Assembly (NCBI GenBank): GCA_009911505.1 | Contig: QXXL01000046.1 | Span: 1-64,000 of the forward strand | DNA: 64,000 nt | DNA from: Lachnospiraceae bacterium | GTDB taxonomy: Bacteria > Bacillota > Clostridia > Lachnospirales > Lachnospiraceae | Direction: 5' to 3' | Shown here: piece after piece, positions 1 to 8,950 of the stretch | Numbering within the stretch: position 1 is the stretch's first letter | Layout: every line of letters starts with the position of its first letter | The notes under the pieces: model-generated | The model's input: only the letters and a program-made list of their open reading frames with translations | Databases searched by the model: none | Told to the model about the DNA's origin: nothing | Made by a program: the position numbers and the translations under genes

Positions 1-100
1 CGTTTCTCTCCATTGATTTTTCCTTACATACTGTCCGTTAGCCTTTCGGTATGCTGCCGCCTGCTCGAAAGATAGCGGTAATTCAAAGGAAAGAGAACGC

Positions 101-2728
101 CTACCTACTTTGTATAGCCGCCTGTGCCGCCGCAAGCCGGGCAATCGGCACTCTAAACGGCGAACACGACACATAATCCAATCCAATCTTATGGCAGAAT
201 TCTACAGAGGAAGGATCTCCGCCATGCTCCCCGCAAATCCCAATATGCAGCTTTTCATTCACTGGCTTGCCGAGCTTAATCGCCAGCTCCATCAGTTTGC
301 CGACGCCTGTCTGGTCAAGCTTTGCAAACGGATCATTTTCCAGGATCTTTGCGTCGTAATATGCATCCAGGAATTTGCCTGCGTCGTCTCGGGAGAAGCC
401 AAACGTCATTTGTGTCAGATCATTCGTACCAAAGCAGAAGAAGTCTGCTTCTGTTGCAATTTCATCCGCCGTAAGCGCCGCGCGCGGAATTTCAATCATC
501 GTACCGACTTCGTATTCGAGGTTAATGCCTGCAGCTGCAATTTCTGCATCTGCCGTTTCGACAACGACCTTCTTGATGTTCTTAAGCTCTTTCAGATCGC
601 AAACCAGCGGAATCATAATCTCGGGCTTCATTGTCCAGTCTGCATGCGCTTTCTGTACGTTGATTGCCGCACGGATGACTGCCTTTGTCTGCATCTTTGC
701 AATTTCTGGATAGGTGACAGCCAAGCGGCAGCCCCTGTGGCCCATCATTGGGTTAAATTCATGCAGGGATGCAATCAATGCCTTGATATCTTCGGCCGGC
801 TTGTTCTGCGCCGCTGCAAGCAGCTCAATGTCCGCTTCATCAGTCGGCACAAATTCATGCAGAGGCGGATCTAAGAAACGGATGGTAACAGGATTGCCCT
901 CTAATGCTTCGTATAATGCTTCAAAATCCCCCTGCTGGTATGGCAGGATTTTGTCCAGGGCAGCTTCCCGCTCTTCTACAGTGTCCGCACAGATCATTTC
1001 ACGGAATGCTGCAATCCTGTCTTCCTCAAAGAACATATGCTCCGTACGGCAAAGCCCGATGCCCTCTGCGCCAAGTTCGCGTGCTTTTTTCGCATCAGCC
1101 GGGGTATCGGCGTTTGTCCTTACCTTCAGCCTGCGGGCTTTATCCGCCCAGGCCATTATCCTGCCAAATTCGCCTGCAATCGTAGCGTCTACGGTCGGGA
1201 TAATGCCGTCGTAAATATTGCCGGTGGTACCGTCAATTGAGATGGAATCGCCTTCGTGGAATTCCTTGCCAGCTAATGTAAACTGTTTGTTTTCCTCGTC
1301 CATGGCAATATCGCCGCAGCCGGATACACAGCATGTCCCCATTCCACGGGCAACTACAGCTGCATGGCTTGTCATGCCGCCGCGTACGGTTAAGACCCCT
1401 TGCGCTACTTTCATACCAGTGATATCCTCCGGGGATGTCTCAAGGCGGACTAATACGACCTTTTCGCCGTTGTCATGCCAGGTTTGGGCATCTTCTGCGG
1501 AAAATACGATTTTGCCGCAGGCAGCGCCCGGGGAAGCGCCAAGCCCTTTGCCGATTGGTGTAGCTGCCCCTAGTGCAGCCGCATCAAACTGCGGGTGCAG
1601 TAAGGTGTCTAAATTCCTGGGATCGATCATAGCAACTGCTTCTTCCTCAGTCCGCATCCCTTCGTCTACTAAATCACAGGCAATCTTTAATGCAGCCTGC
1701 GCCGTCCTCTTTCCGTTCCTGGTCTGCAGCATATAAAGCTTCTTGTCCTCTACTGTAAACTCCATATCCTGCATGTCTTTGTAATGATCCTCTAATGTCT
1801 GGCAAACATCTTTAAACTGGGCAAACGCTTCTGGGAATTTTTCTTCCATCTGGGCAATCGGCATCGGGGTACGGACGCCTGCAACAACATCCTCGCCCTG
1901 GGCGTTGACCAAAAATTCTCCCATCAGCTTCTTCTCGCCGGTAGCCGGATCCCTGGTAAATGCAACGCCGGTACCGCAGTTATCCCCCATATTTCCAAAT
2001 GCCATACTTTGTACATTGACAGCTGTGCCCCAGGAATAAGGAATATCGTTGTCGCGGCGGTATACATTGGCGCGGGGGTTGTCCCACGAACGGAATACAG
2101 CTTTGACAGCGCCCATTAACTGTTCCTTCGGATCGTCAGGGAAATCCTGCCCGATCTTTTCTTTATATTCTGCTTTAAACTGTGTCGCAAGCTCTTTTAA
2201 ATCCTCAGCAGTCAAGTCTACGTCAAATGTAACGCCTTTATCGGCCTTCATCTTATCAATTAATTCTTCAAAATATTTCTTTCCGACTTCCATTACGACA
2301 TCCGAATACATCTGGATAAACCTTCTGTAGCAGTCCCATGCCCAACGGGGATTGCCGGATTTTGCGGAAATAACCTCTACAACCTCTTCATTTAACCCCA
2401 AATTCAAAATCGTATCCATCATACCAGGCATAGAAGCCCTTGCACCGGAACGGACAGAAACCAAAAGCGGGTTCTCCTTGTCCCCAAATTTCTTACCTGT
2501 AATTTCCTCCATTTTTACAATGTAATCATTGATCTGCCCCTGGATTTCCCCGTTAATCTCACGGCCGTCTTCATAGTACTGTGTGCATGCCTCAGTTGTA
2601 ATTGTAAAGCCCTGTGGTACGGGAAGCCCAAGCCCGGTCATTTCAGCCAAGTTCGCGCCCTTTCCTCCAAGCAGCTCCCTCATGCTGGCGTTCCCTTCAC
2701 TGAAAAGATATACCCATTTGTTTGCCAT
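101..2728 (-). CDS. ppdK: Pyruvate, phosphate dikinase
   Basis: Interconverts pyruvate, ATP and phosphate with PEP, AMP and pyrophosphate in the cytosol; in anaerobic Firmicutes it commonly runs toward pyruvate in PPi-dependent glycolysis. The 875-residue length is normal for the family. Residues 1 to about 340 form the ATP-grasp nucleotide-binding half. The phosphohistidine motif GGMTSHAAVVARG places the swivelling catalytic His near residue 455. The C-terminal PEP/pyruvate TIM barrel ends with GICGEHGGDPSSV, whose Cys near 832 is the proton-donating residue. All key motifs are intact. The ATG follows a GGAGG-type ribosome site, and a promoter plus hairpin lie just upstream. The gene lies downstream of the MATE gene on the same strand but has its own promoter. 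Confidence 0.98.
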   Translation of the reverse strand: MANKWVYLFSEGNASMRELLGGKGANLAEMTGLGLPVPQGFTITTEACTQYYEDGREINGEIQGQINDYIVKMEEITGKKFGDKENPLLVSVRSGARASMPGMMDTILNLGLNEEVVEVISAKSGNPRWAWDCYRRFIQMYSDVVMEVGKKYFEELIDKMKADKGVTFDVDLTAEDLKELATQFKAEYKEKIGQDFPDDPKEQLMGAVKAVFRSWDNPRANVYRRDNDIPYSWGTAVNVQSMAFGNMGDNCGTGVAFTRDPATGEKKLMGEFLVNAQGEDVVAGVRTPMPIAQMEEKFPEAFAQFKDVCQTLEDHYKDMQDMEFTVEDKKLYMLQTRNGKRTAQAALKIACDLVDEGMRTEEEAVAMIDPRNLDTLLHPQFDAAALGAATPIGKGLGASPGAACGKIVFSAEDAQTWHDNGEKVVLVRLETSPEDITGMKVAQGVLTVRGGMTSHAAVVARGMGTCCVSGCGDIAMDEENKQFTLAGKEFHEGDSISIDGTTGNIYDGIIPTVDATIAGEFGRIMAWADKARRLKVRTNADTPADAKKARELGAEGIGLCRTEHMFFEEDRIAAFREMICADTVEEREAALDKILPYQQGDFEALYEALEGNPVTIRFLDPPLHEFVPTDEADIELLAAAQNKPAEDIKALIASLHEFNPMMGHRGCRLAVTYPEIAKMQTKAVIRAAINVQKAHADWTMKPEIMIPLVCDLKELKNIKKVVVETADAEIAAAGINLEYEVGTMIEIPRAALTADEIATEADFFCFGTNDLTQMTFGFSRDDAGKFLDAYYDAKILENDPFAKLDQTGVGKLMELAIKLGKPVNEKLHIGICGEHGGDPSSVEFCHKIGLDYVSCSPFRVPIARLAAAQAAIQSR

Positions 2729-2765
2729 TTCCTAACCCTCCTAAAATATAGTTTTTTACTAAACA

Positions 2766-2797
2766 CGTTCCAGGCATTTTTTGGTACGCCTGGAACG
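2766..2797 (-). promoter_or_regulatory. Perfect 10-bp hairpin in the ppdK 5' untranslated region
   Basis: CGTTCCAGGC and GCCTGGAACG form a perfect 10-bp stem around a 12-nt loop. It lies 38 nt before the ppdK ATG and roughly 10 nt after the predicted transcription start. There is no U-run directly after it on the minus strand, so it reads better as a 5' stabilising or regulatory hairpin than as a terminator for the upstream MATE gene, though the latter cannot be excluded. Confidence 0.55.
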
Positions 2798-2813
2798 ATT
2801 TGTCTGTATAACT

Positions 2814-2841
2814 ATTTTACCATATATTTCTGTGAAATCAA
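2814..2841 (-). promoter_or_regulatory. Predicted sigma-A promoter of ppdK
   Basis: Read on the minus strand, TTGATT (2836-2841) and TAAAAT (2814-2819) are separated by 16 nt, upstream of the ppdK leader hairpin. Boxes are close to consensus; activity is inferred. Confidence 0.55.
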
Positions 2842-2968
2842 TGATTTTTTCCTGGTATTCTGTGAATTTTCGAGCATTTTTGAAAAATTCCAAATGCACG
2901 CCAATGTCCTTCAAACAGGTAAAATGGATGCCTGGGTATACTTGCAGAAAGCAATTTTGGGGCACGTC

Positions 2969-4336
2969 TTAAGATCCTGCACACGCTGTTTTATGTGTTG
3001 TTATGCTGTTTACCCATGTATACGCCTTATAATGCTTGTATACAACCGGTAATTTGACAATTTCATCCAGGTTCAGCACAAAATATACTGCCAGTACTGG
3101 CCAGTGCAGGACGAATGCTGCAATGCACCCAAGCGGTACGGTCACGCACCAAAGGGTGATTGTATCGCATATCAGGCCAAACTGCGTATCCCCTCCCGCA
3201 GCAAAGATCCCTCCGATCGTCGTTGTATTAATAGATTTTCCGACCAGGTAATAAGAGCATACGACAAACATCCATTTTAAGTATTCCCCCGCTTGGGCGC
3301 TAAGCCCACAAAAACGCAGAATAAGCGGAGATGCCAGGAGTAAAAGGCCGCCAGAGGCAATGCCGCCAAGGACTGCAATCTGGCACAGCCTGCCCCCGTA
3401 TTCCCGTGCCCTTTCAAGCCTTCCTGCGCCAAGTTCATTGCCAATCAGGATGCTGCCGCCGTTTCCGATCCCAATGCAGAAGCACACCATCAGGTTTTTG
3501 GCGATATTTGCTATGGAATTGGCGGCTACGGCGTCGCTGCCCATATGCCCCATAACAACAGAATACATAGTAAATCCACAGCCCCAGGCAAGCTGGTTGC
3601 CTAAAATCTGCAGGGTATATTTCCAATAAACCGGGCTAAGCGCTGGGTCTTTGTGCAGAAAATAAGATCCTCTTAGGCGTATCCTGCCTGGTTTGTATGA
3701 ATCCCAAACGGTCCAGGCACATTCTACTGCCCTGGAAATAGTCGTTGCCAATGCCGCCCCGGCAATTCCCATAGGCTGTAATCCGCACAAACCAAAAATA
3801 AACAGCGCATTTAAAATGATATTTAATACAACAGCGGCTGAGCTGATTACTGTACTTTTTATGGCACGGCCGCTGTTTTTCATAATGCACAGGTAAATCT
3901 GGGACACGCCGCACATTAGATAAGAAACAGCAGATACCCTAAGGTAGATTGCACCGCCGTCAATTAAATTCTGTTCTGGTGTAAAAAAACGCATCAATGT
4001 CCATGGAAACAAGAGCGTACCAGCAAAAAAAACAAAAGAAACCAAAAGCGATGCGCGGAGCACAAATGCCAGTATTTTTTCGACTGCACCGCGGTCGCCG
4101 ATGCCCCAGTACTGTGCCGCCATCATACTTGCCCCTGCGGCAAAGGCCGTTAAAAACAGATTAAAGACAAACATTACCTGGCCTGCAAGAGAAACCGCAG
4201 ACAATGCATCCTGGCTTATCATGCCTAGCATAACCGCATCTGACGCCCCCACCAAAGACAGCATAAACTGTGAAAAGGCAATTGGAAGCACAAGCGATAA
4301 TAGTTTTTTATAAAATTCCCGGTTCATACCACACAC
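2969..4336 (-). CDS. MATE family multidrug/cation antiporter
   Basis: Integral membrane exporter of the MATE family, which uses a Na+ or H+ gradient to expel organic cations. At 455 residues it has the usual length and about twelve hydrophobic segments in two homologous halves. The N-terminal stretch (FYKKLLSLVLPIAFSQFMLS) and the internal IGNGGSILIGNELGAG segment are typical MATE sequence. It is transcribed divergently from the AraC-type regulator at 4513, an arrangement suggesting that the regulator controls it. The substrate cannot be read from sequence. Confidence 0.93.
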   Translation of the reverse strand: MCGMNREFYKKLLSLVLPIAFSQFMLSLVGASDAVMLGMISQDALSAVSLAGQVMFVFNLFLTAFAAGASMMAAQYWGIGDRGAVEKILAFVLRASLLVSFVFFAGTLLFPWTLMRFFTPEQNLIDGGAIYLRVSAVSYLMCGVSQIYLCIMKNSGRAIKSTVISSAAVVLNIILNALFIFGLCGLQPMGIAGAALATTISRAVECAWTVWDSYKPGRIRLRGSYFLHKDPALSPVYWKYTLQILGNQLAWGCGFTMYSVVMGHMGSDAVAANSIANIAKNLMVCFCIGIGNGGSILIGNELGAGRLERAREYGGRLCQIAVLGGIASGGLLLLASPLILRFCGLSAQAGEYLKWMFVVCSYYLVGKSINTTTIGGIFAAGGDTQFGLICDTITLWCVTVPLGCIAAFVLHWPVLAVYFVLNLDEIVKLPVVYKHYKAYTWVNSITTHKTACAGS

Positions 4337-4443
4337 TCCTCTTTCATAAATTTTCTCGCCAAACCTTTCATACCATATCCGTTGGGTACCAAATGGATAA
4401 AATGCCTGGCTGTTTGTTGTAGTATTATATCACCAAAAACACT

Positions 4444-4472
4444 TGATTTTTAGGATTATCCTGCCATATAAT
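4444..4472 (+). promoter_or_regulatory. Predicted promoter of the AraC-type regulator, in the divergent region
   Basis: TTGATT (4444-4449), a 17-nt spacer and TATAAT (4467-4472) precede the regulator by about 40 nt. A minus-strand TATAAT-like box (4424-4429) for the MATE gene lies beside it, so the two promoters are nearly back to back. Confidence 0.6.
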
Positions 4473-4512
4473 AGTACAAAACTATCATAAACTAAGAAAA
4501 AAGGAGAATGCT

Positions 4513-5400
4513 ATGATTGCACCCTGTACCTGTCCGACCGATCCGCACAAGCGGGAATTAAAAAACCATGGTTCATTTGACTTCCCGGCGGCATGTTATG
4601 AAAATACCCTTAATACCCTTCCTGTCCCCTGGCATTGGCACGACGAGCTGGAGCTAAGCACAACAGAGGAGGGCAGTGTTACTGTACATATCGGATCTGA
4701 AATATACCGTATGGAAAAAGGGGACGGCTGCTTTATCAATGCAGGCGTCCTGCATGCATTTGAAAAAAATGATTCCCCTAATGCTACAGAGCATGCGGTA
4801 GTATTCCATCCGAGGCTGGTTGGAGGCAGCATGGACAGTATATTCTGGCAAAAATATATTATGCCGCTAACCTTTGACCGCTCCCTGCCGGGATTAATCT
4901 TAAAAGAAGCAATCCCCTGGCAAAAAGAGCTCCTCTCTTATATCCGCACTGCCTGGGAGGTTTGTGCATACGAAGGCCAGGATTATGAATTTGCCGCCCG
5001 CGATGCGCTTTCTAAGTGCATTGCCATGCTTTGCCACAGGCAGAAGGCGCAAACAGCGCGCCTGTCCGAAAAAACTATCCGTCAAAATGAACGCATGAAA
5101 GTGATGTTATCATTTATCGAACAGCATTTTGCAGAAACCATAACAGTCCGTCAGATTGCCAGCAGCGCCTGTGTCAGTGAAAGCGAATGCATGCGCTGTT
5201 TCCGCCAGACCATAGGGACGACCCCGGTTTCCTATTTAAAGGGCTACCGGCTGCAGTGCGCCGCAGACCTTTTAAAGAATACAGATCTTTCTGTATCTTC
5301 TGCCGCAAGCCAGTGCGGCTTCCAGGAAATGAGCTATTTTGCACGCACGTTCCGCCAGGCTTATGGATGTACGCCGTCTAGCTACCGGAAAGCCAGGTAA
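4513..5400 (+). CDS. AraC family transcriptional regulator with cupin sensor domain
   Basis: DNA-binding regulator of 295 residues. Residues 20 to about 150 form an AraC-type cupin ligand domain (PVPWHWHDELEL, a later MEKGDGCFINAGVLHAFE segment). Residues 190 to 295 carry two helix-turn-helix motifs of the AraC/XylS type, ending in the family signature CGFQEMSYFARTFRQAYGCTP. An AAGGAG ribosome site precedes the ATG. Its divergence from the MATE exporter suggests ligand-responsive control of efflux; this is inference from position. The ligand is unknown. Confidence 0.92.
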   Translation: MIAPCTCPTDPHKRELKNHGSFDFPAACYENTLNTLPVPWHWHDELELSTTEEGSVTVHIGSEIYRMEKGDGCFINAGVLHAFEKNDSPNATEHAVVFHPRLVGGSMDSIFWQKYIMPLTFDRSLPGLILKEAIPWQKELLSYIRTAWEVCAYEGQDYEFAARDALSKCIAMLCHRQKAQTARLSEKTIRQNERMKVMLSFIEQHFAETITVRQIASSACVSESECMRCFRQTIGTTPVSYLKGYRLQCAADLLKNTDLSVSSAASQCGFQEMSYFARTFRQAYGCTPSSYRKAR

Positions 5401-5433
5401 TTTATAAAAATATCTAAAATGGATAGGTTTCCT

Positions 5434-5460
5434 GGAACAATTCCGTAATAATAGGTGTAC
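5434..5460 (+). promoter_or_regulatory. Possible ECF-type autoregulatory promoter
   Basis: GGAAC (5434-5438), a 16-nt spacer and GTGTAC (5455-5460) resemble the GGAAC-N16-CGTC pattern of ECF sigma factor promoters and lie about 45 nt before the sigma gene. The -10 match is weak. Autoregulation is common for ECF sigma factors but is inference here. Confidence 0.3.
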
Positions 5461-5503
5461 TTACAAAAGGCCTTGCGCGCGGGTTTGGAAAAGAGGACGA
5501 TTT

Positions 5504-6055
5504 ATGAGGATTGGAAAACACAATTATATTAAGCAATTAAAACTGCACAATGAAAAAGCCCTCATGTATGTGATTGACGAATACGGCGGACTCATTATGT
5601 CGGTTATCCGCAGGCACCTGTTTGCCCTGCCCGAACAGCAGGAGGAATGCTTTGACGATGTATTGCTAAGGATTTGGCAGCATATTTATGACTTTGACGA
5701 GAGTAAAAATTCATTTAAAAACTGGTCGGCTGCAATCGCCAAATACCGTGCTATTGATTATTTGCGCCAGTATCAGCGCGAACCGCAAACCGTTGATATT
5801 GACGGTACGGTAATTGCACAGGAAGATTGTATGCTCACCAGTGTGATCGAAAAGGAAATTTCAAAAGAAGTGGAAAAAATGCTTGCATGCTTAAAACCGT
5901 CTGACAGGGAGCTGTTTATCCGGCTATATGTAAAAGAGCAGGATATGGAGCAGATAAGCCGGGAAACAGGGTTGAAAAAAGAGGTTATATACAACCGTGT
6001 TTCCAGGGGCAAACGGAAAATCCGCAAACAATGCAACATAGGAAGGGGCGCTTAA
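5504..6055 (+). CDS. ECF-type RNA polymerase sigma factor
   Basis: Sigma-70 family factor of 183 residues. Region 2 spans about residues 20-95 (FDDVLLRIWQHIYDFDESKN, WSAAIAKYRAIDYLRQYQRE) and region 4 about 125-178 (LKPSDRELFIRLYVKEQDME, then the HTH ending in VIYNRVSRGKRKIRK). Regions 1 and 3 are absent, as in ECF factors. It ends one nucleotide before the DUF4179 gene, giving the classical sigma/anti-sigma pair. A GAGGA ribosome site precedes the ATG. Confidence 0.93.
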   Translation: MRIGKHNYIKQLKLHNEKALMYVIDEYGGLIMSVIRRHLFALPEQQEECFDDVLLRIWQHIYDFDESKNSFKNWSAAIAKYRAIDYLRQYQREPQTVDIDGTVIAQEDCMLTSVIEKEISKEVEKMLACLKPSDRELFIRLYVKEQDMEQISRETGLKKEVIYNRVSRGKRKIRKQCNIGRGA

Positions 6056-6056
6056 T

Positions 6057-7214
6057 ATGAAAAAAAATATGTACCAGTTACTCAATGAAGTAAAAATAGA
6101 TTTTGGTGAATATGAAGATCTGGAATTGTCCGCAGTAGAAAAACAAGTGCATAAGCGCAGGATTTTACGGGAGGTAAGGAATATGAAGAAAAAGGGCAGG
6201 ATATGGAAAATTGCGGCGGGCGTGGCAGCGGCATGCGCCGTTACGGTAACGGCAATAGGCGTAACAAACCCAATTTTAGCAGAAAATATGTTTAGCAGTG
6301 TGTTTGGCAATCTGATTCATAACGCAAAGGGCGGGAAATATGAGGAGGAAGATACCGACCGTTATGCCAAAATTGCCAAAAAGTCAATTGATGTACAGGA
6401 GGAGATAGATAAACAGCTAGATGCGAAAGAGTATTCGACAACGGCGGAAAACAATGGTGTTTCTATATCGGTATCGGATATTTACTGTGATGGGTATATG
6501 CTTTATTATACGGCTTTTCTGCAAACTGACAGTGAGCAGTTAATGCAGGCGGATTGGATCTTAAGTGAGTTTAAGACAGGCGGATCGCAGGAGCTTACTA
6601 TAGAGGGGGTTGATTTGTCAGGTTATGCAAGCAATGGATTTCGAAAAGCCGAGGATGGCACATTTGTGTCCGCTAATCAGATTGACCTCTTATCCGGGGT
6701 AGATGAGGGTTTTTTTTCAGAAGAAGGGGGGACGATTGTCCTAGACTGGACGTTACACAGATTAAAGGGTTCACTGGATGATAGTTGGGACGAGGACGGG
6801 GAATATGTGTCGACGGCGACAGTAGATGGGGAATGGCATTTAAGGTTCCCGGTTACAGTGGATGTTTCGGGTAGAAAGGCATTTGAAATAGAAAAGGAAG
6901 ACAATGGGGTAATTTTAAAGGATGCGGTACGCACGAAGGCTGGGCTTGTGCTTCATGCTGAACTGCCTGATTTTAGGAAGGAGCCGTATAACGATCCGTA
7001 TAATGATCCGGATGAAGGGGTGCGGGATGCACAGGGGAATTATTTGCAGTGGCTTTCCCAGAGGTGGAAGGAAAATGAAGACGGGACGACGGAGTGCTGG
7101 ATTATGGTGCTGTATGACGGGGAAGCTGAGCTGACGTTTGAGGTGACGGCAAAGGGTGAAGATGCAGGCCAGATTGCAGAGATTGCGTTTGAAGTGCCGG
7201 AGGAAGCACGGTGA
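6057..7214 (+). CDS. DUF4179 membrane protein, probable anti-sigma factor
   Basis: Protein of 385 residues with a cytoplasmic N-terminus of about 48 residues, one transmembrane helix (IAAGVAAACAVTVTAIGVTN) and a large extracytoplasmic DUF4179-type domain. DUF4179 proteins are regularly co-transcribed with ECF sigma factors and are believed to sequester them until an envelope signal is sensed. The one-nucleotide gap to the sigma gene supports that role. The extracellular C-terminus contains an NDPYNDPDEG repeat and a beta-rich end. No metal-binding anti-sigma (ZAS) motif is visible. Confidence 0.82.
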   Translation: MKKNMYQLLNEVKIDFGEYEDLELSAVEKQVHKRRILREVRNMKKKGRIWKIAAGVAAACAVTVTAIGVTNPILAENMFSSVFGNLIHNAKGGKYEEEDTDRYAKIAKKSIDVQEEIDKQLDAKEYSTTAENNGVSISVSDIYCDGYMLYYTAFLQTDSEQLMQADWILSEFKTGGSQELTIEGVDLSGYASNGFRKAEDGTFVSANQIDLLSGVDEGFFSEEGGTIVLDWTLHRLKGSLDDSWDEDGEYVSTATVDGEWHLRFPVTVDVSGRKAFEIEKEDNGVILKDAVRTKAGLVLHAELPDFRKEPYNDPYNDPDEGVRDAQGNYLQWLSQRWKENEDGTTECWIMVLYDGEAELTFEVTAKGEDAGQIAEIAFEVPEEAR

Positions 7215-7227
7215 TATAGAAGTTTTG

Positions 7228-7262
7228 GGCAGGGCATTGCTTGTAAAGCATGCTCTGCCTTT
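7228..7262 (+). terminator. Probable terminator after the sigma/anti-sigma operon
   Basis: GGCAGGGCA (7228-7236) pairs with TGCTCTGCC (7251-7259) with one G-T pair, followed by a short T run. Confidence 0.5.
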
Positions 7263-7322
7263 GTGTAATTATGGCTTTGGTGGGGGAGGTGTGGGAAAGG
7301 GGAAAAGTGTGTGTCGGGCAGC

Positions 7323-7457
7323 GGGTGGCAAAGGGGCCCTTTGACTGACTACGGTTTTGGCTGGATGGCATGGGGGATTCTTTTGGTTGGCAAGTATCCG
7401 GGGCGTAATTAGGGGTGTATGGCTGTTATAGGTTTGTTTTAGAGCGTGTTTGAAAAT
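7323..7457. repeat. Copy of a dispersed intergenic repeat (copy A)
   Basis: The left part (GGTGGCAAAGGGGCC followed by TTTGACTGAC) resembles one arm of the palindrome at 60548-60615. The right part (a TTTTGGCTGG segment, GGGGTGTATGGCTG, ATAGGTTTG, and TAGAGCGTGTTTGAAAA at 7440-7456) resembles 38945-39057 and, reverse-complemented, 28794-28815. It occupies most of the 317-bp gap between the DUF4179 gene and vanW. No coding potential is seen. Confidence 0.45.
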
Positions 7458-7466
7458 AAATAGGGA

Positions 7467-7495
7467 TTGAATAAGAAAATTATTACTATTATAAT
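7467..7495 (+). promoter_or_regulatory. Predicted sigma-A promoter of the VanW-family gene
   Basis: TTGAAT (7467-7472), 17-nt spacer, TATAAT (7490-7495), 36 nt upstream of the start codon and immediately after the dispersed repeat. Confidence 0.7.
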
Positions 7496-7531
7496 TGGGG
7501 ATGAAGAATAAAAAGAAGAGGGGTTATTCAA

Positions 7532-8950
7532 ATGAAACGCATGAGGATTCTTATGATTGCTGCTATTATTTTGATAGCATGTTATGTTGCCTGCTGCATG
7601 GCAGTAGATGATGTACATATTTTGCCTAATACTGTTGTAAACGGGATGGACATAAGTGGGATGGATAGTAAAGAGGCTATTGCACTGTTGGAAAATGACG
7701 CAGAATCCCGCCGCCGGGAAGCTGTAATAACGGTTTCTTTTGAGGGGAAGGATTATCAGGTTGATGCTGGGGATGCTTTGCAGTGGGAGTATAAGGCGGT
7801 TGTTGGGGACAGCTTAAAGCCTGGGGAGGGTATTTTTGCGGCACGGGGGTATTATTGGCTCAGGTCTGTTGTTGCAGGGAATCACAGTCAGGTGCCGCCT
7901 GTGATTAAAAGCCAGGAGGCAATTGAGAAAGCGATAGAAAAAAGCGGTATCTTAGATGCGCAAACTTCAACGCAGACTTCTTACCAGATAGAAGGGGATC
8001 GGCTGGTTTTTGTTATGGGCACGGCAGGAGAGGAAGCAGACTGCGCTGCGCTTGGTGAGCTGCTGGCGGCTTCTTTGCTGAAGGGGGATTATTCGGCGGT
8101 GGCTTGCCCGGTTATTCCTGGTAAAGTGGAAGCGGTTGATTTGGAGCAGGTATATCGTGAGGTTTATAAAGAACCAGAAAATGCTACTTTAGATCCAACG
8201 GATCATTACCGGATTAAAGAGGCGGTAACAGGAGTAGGCTTTGATAAGAAGAGTGCAAGGGAGCTTTTACAATCGGCCCAGGAGGGCAGCACAATTGAAG
8301 TAGGGCTTATTTTAGAAGAGCCGGAGATTACGACGGATGATTTGAAGGAGAATTTGTTTGCGGATAAGCTTGCTTCGTTTGCTACGCAGGTGGGGGGCAC
8401 GGCAAACCGTAAAGATAATATCAGCCTTGCGGCAGGTAAGTGTAATGGAGCTATTTTGTTAAGTGGGGATGTGTTTTCTTATAACAAACTGGTGGGGGAG
8501 CAGACGGCTGAAACGGGGTATAAGCTGGCAAATGCTACAATGGACGGGGAGCTGATGCAGGCATACGGTGGTGGGATTTGCCAGGTTTCGTCTACGATTT
8601 TTGCAGCTGCATTGTATGCTAACCTGGAGATTGAAGAAAGGTGGGAGCATGAATATGTCCCGCGTTATATTGGGGCAGGTATGGATGCTGCCGTAGCATG
8701 GGATGCGCTGGATTTTAAGGTTTGTAATGACAGGGGTTATCCAGTGCGGATTGATGTTGTTTATCAGGGGGATGTTTTAACGGTGGATATCTGGGGCACA
8801 AAAACGGATGATTCAATTGTGGAGGTTGAAACGAAAGAGGTTGATAATCCAGACGGAAACCATTCAGTTCAGACATACCGGAAAGTATATAATGGGGATA
8901 AAAGCCAGATGGTTTTGGAAAAAGTGGCGTTTAGTACTTATTTGAATTGA
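7532..8950 (+). CDS. VanW family envelope protein with peptidoglycan-binding-4 domains
   Basis: Envelope protein of 472 residues. The N-terminus is a membrane anchor (MRILMIAAIILIACYVACCM). Residues about 40-270 hold putative peptidoglycan-binding type 4 (PG_binding_4) repeats, with NGMDISGMDSKEA as a marker. Residues about 300-435 form the VanW domain, with signature YGGGICQVSSTIFAAAL and the downstream EHEYVPRYIGAGMDAAVAW. VanW proteins occur in some vancomycin-resistance clusters, but the domain is widespread in Clostridia without resistance genes, and no van genes are present here. The role is probably in cell-wall structure. It has its own promoter but follows the ECF operon, so stress control is possible. 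Confidence 0.9.
   Translation: MKRMRILMIAAIILIACYVACCMAVDDVHILPNTVVNGMDISGMDSKEAIALLENDAESRRREAVITVSFEGKDYQVDAGDALQWEYKAVVGDSLKPGEGIFAARGYYWLRSVVAGNHSQVPPVIKSQEAIEKAIEKSGILDAQTSTQTSYQIEGDRLVFVMGTAGEEADCAALGELLAASLLKGDYSAVACPVIPGKVEAVDLEQVYREVYKEPENATLDPTDHYRIKEAVTGVGFDKKSARELLQSAQEGSTIEVGLILEEPEITTDDLKENLFADKLASFATQVGGTANRKDNISLAAGKCNGAILLSGDVFSYNKLVGEQTAETGYKLANATMDGELMQAYGGGICQVSSTIFAAALYANLEIEERWEHEYVPRYIGAGMDAAVAWDALDFKVCNDRGYPVRIDVVYQGDVLTVDIWGTKTDDSIVEVETKEVDNPDGNHSVQTYRKVYNGDKSQMVLEKVAFSTYLN

Noticed and set aside
1..100. A minus-strand frame open to the window edge downstream of ppdK, containing protein-like ELPLSFEQAAAYRKANGQ
   Set aside because: No start codon is visible and its start would fall inside ppdK; the sequence beyond the edge is needed to decide.
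375..2330. Several plus-strand reading frames of 67-254 codons opposite ppdK
   Set aside because: They are mirror frames of a strongly conserved coding gene, lack ribosome sites and read as low-complexity Ser/Ala/Cys sequence.
2759..2965. A 68-codon minus-strand frame between the MATE gene and ppdK
   Set aside because: It overlaps the predicted ppdK promoter and leader hairpin, has a mirror frame on the other strand, and has no recognisable protein character.
6711..6735. T8 and G6 runs in the DUF4179 gene
   Set aside because: Runs are shorter and deep in the gene with an intact frame; too weak to propose phase variation.
7532..8950. Reading VanW as a vancomycin-resistance gene
   Set aside because: The VanW domain is common in susceptible Clostridia, and no vanA/B/H/X/Y/R/S genes are nearby.
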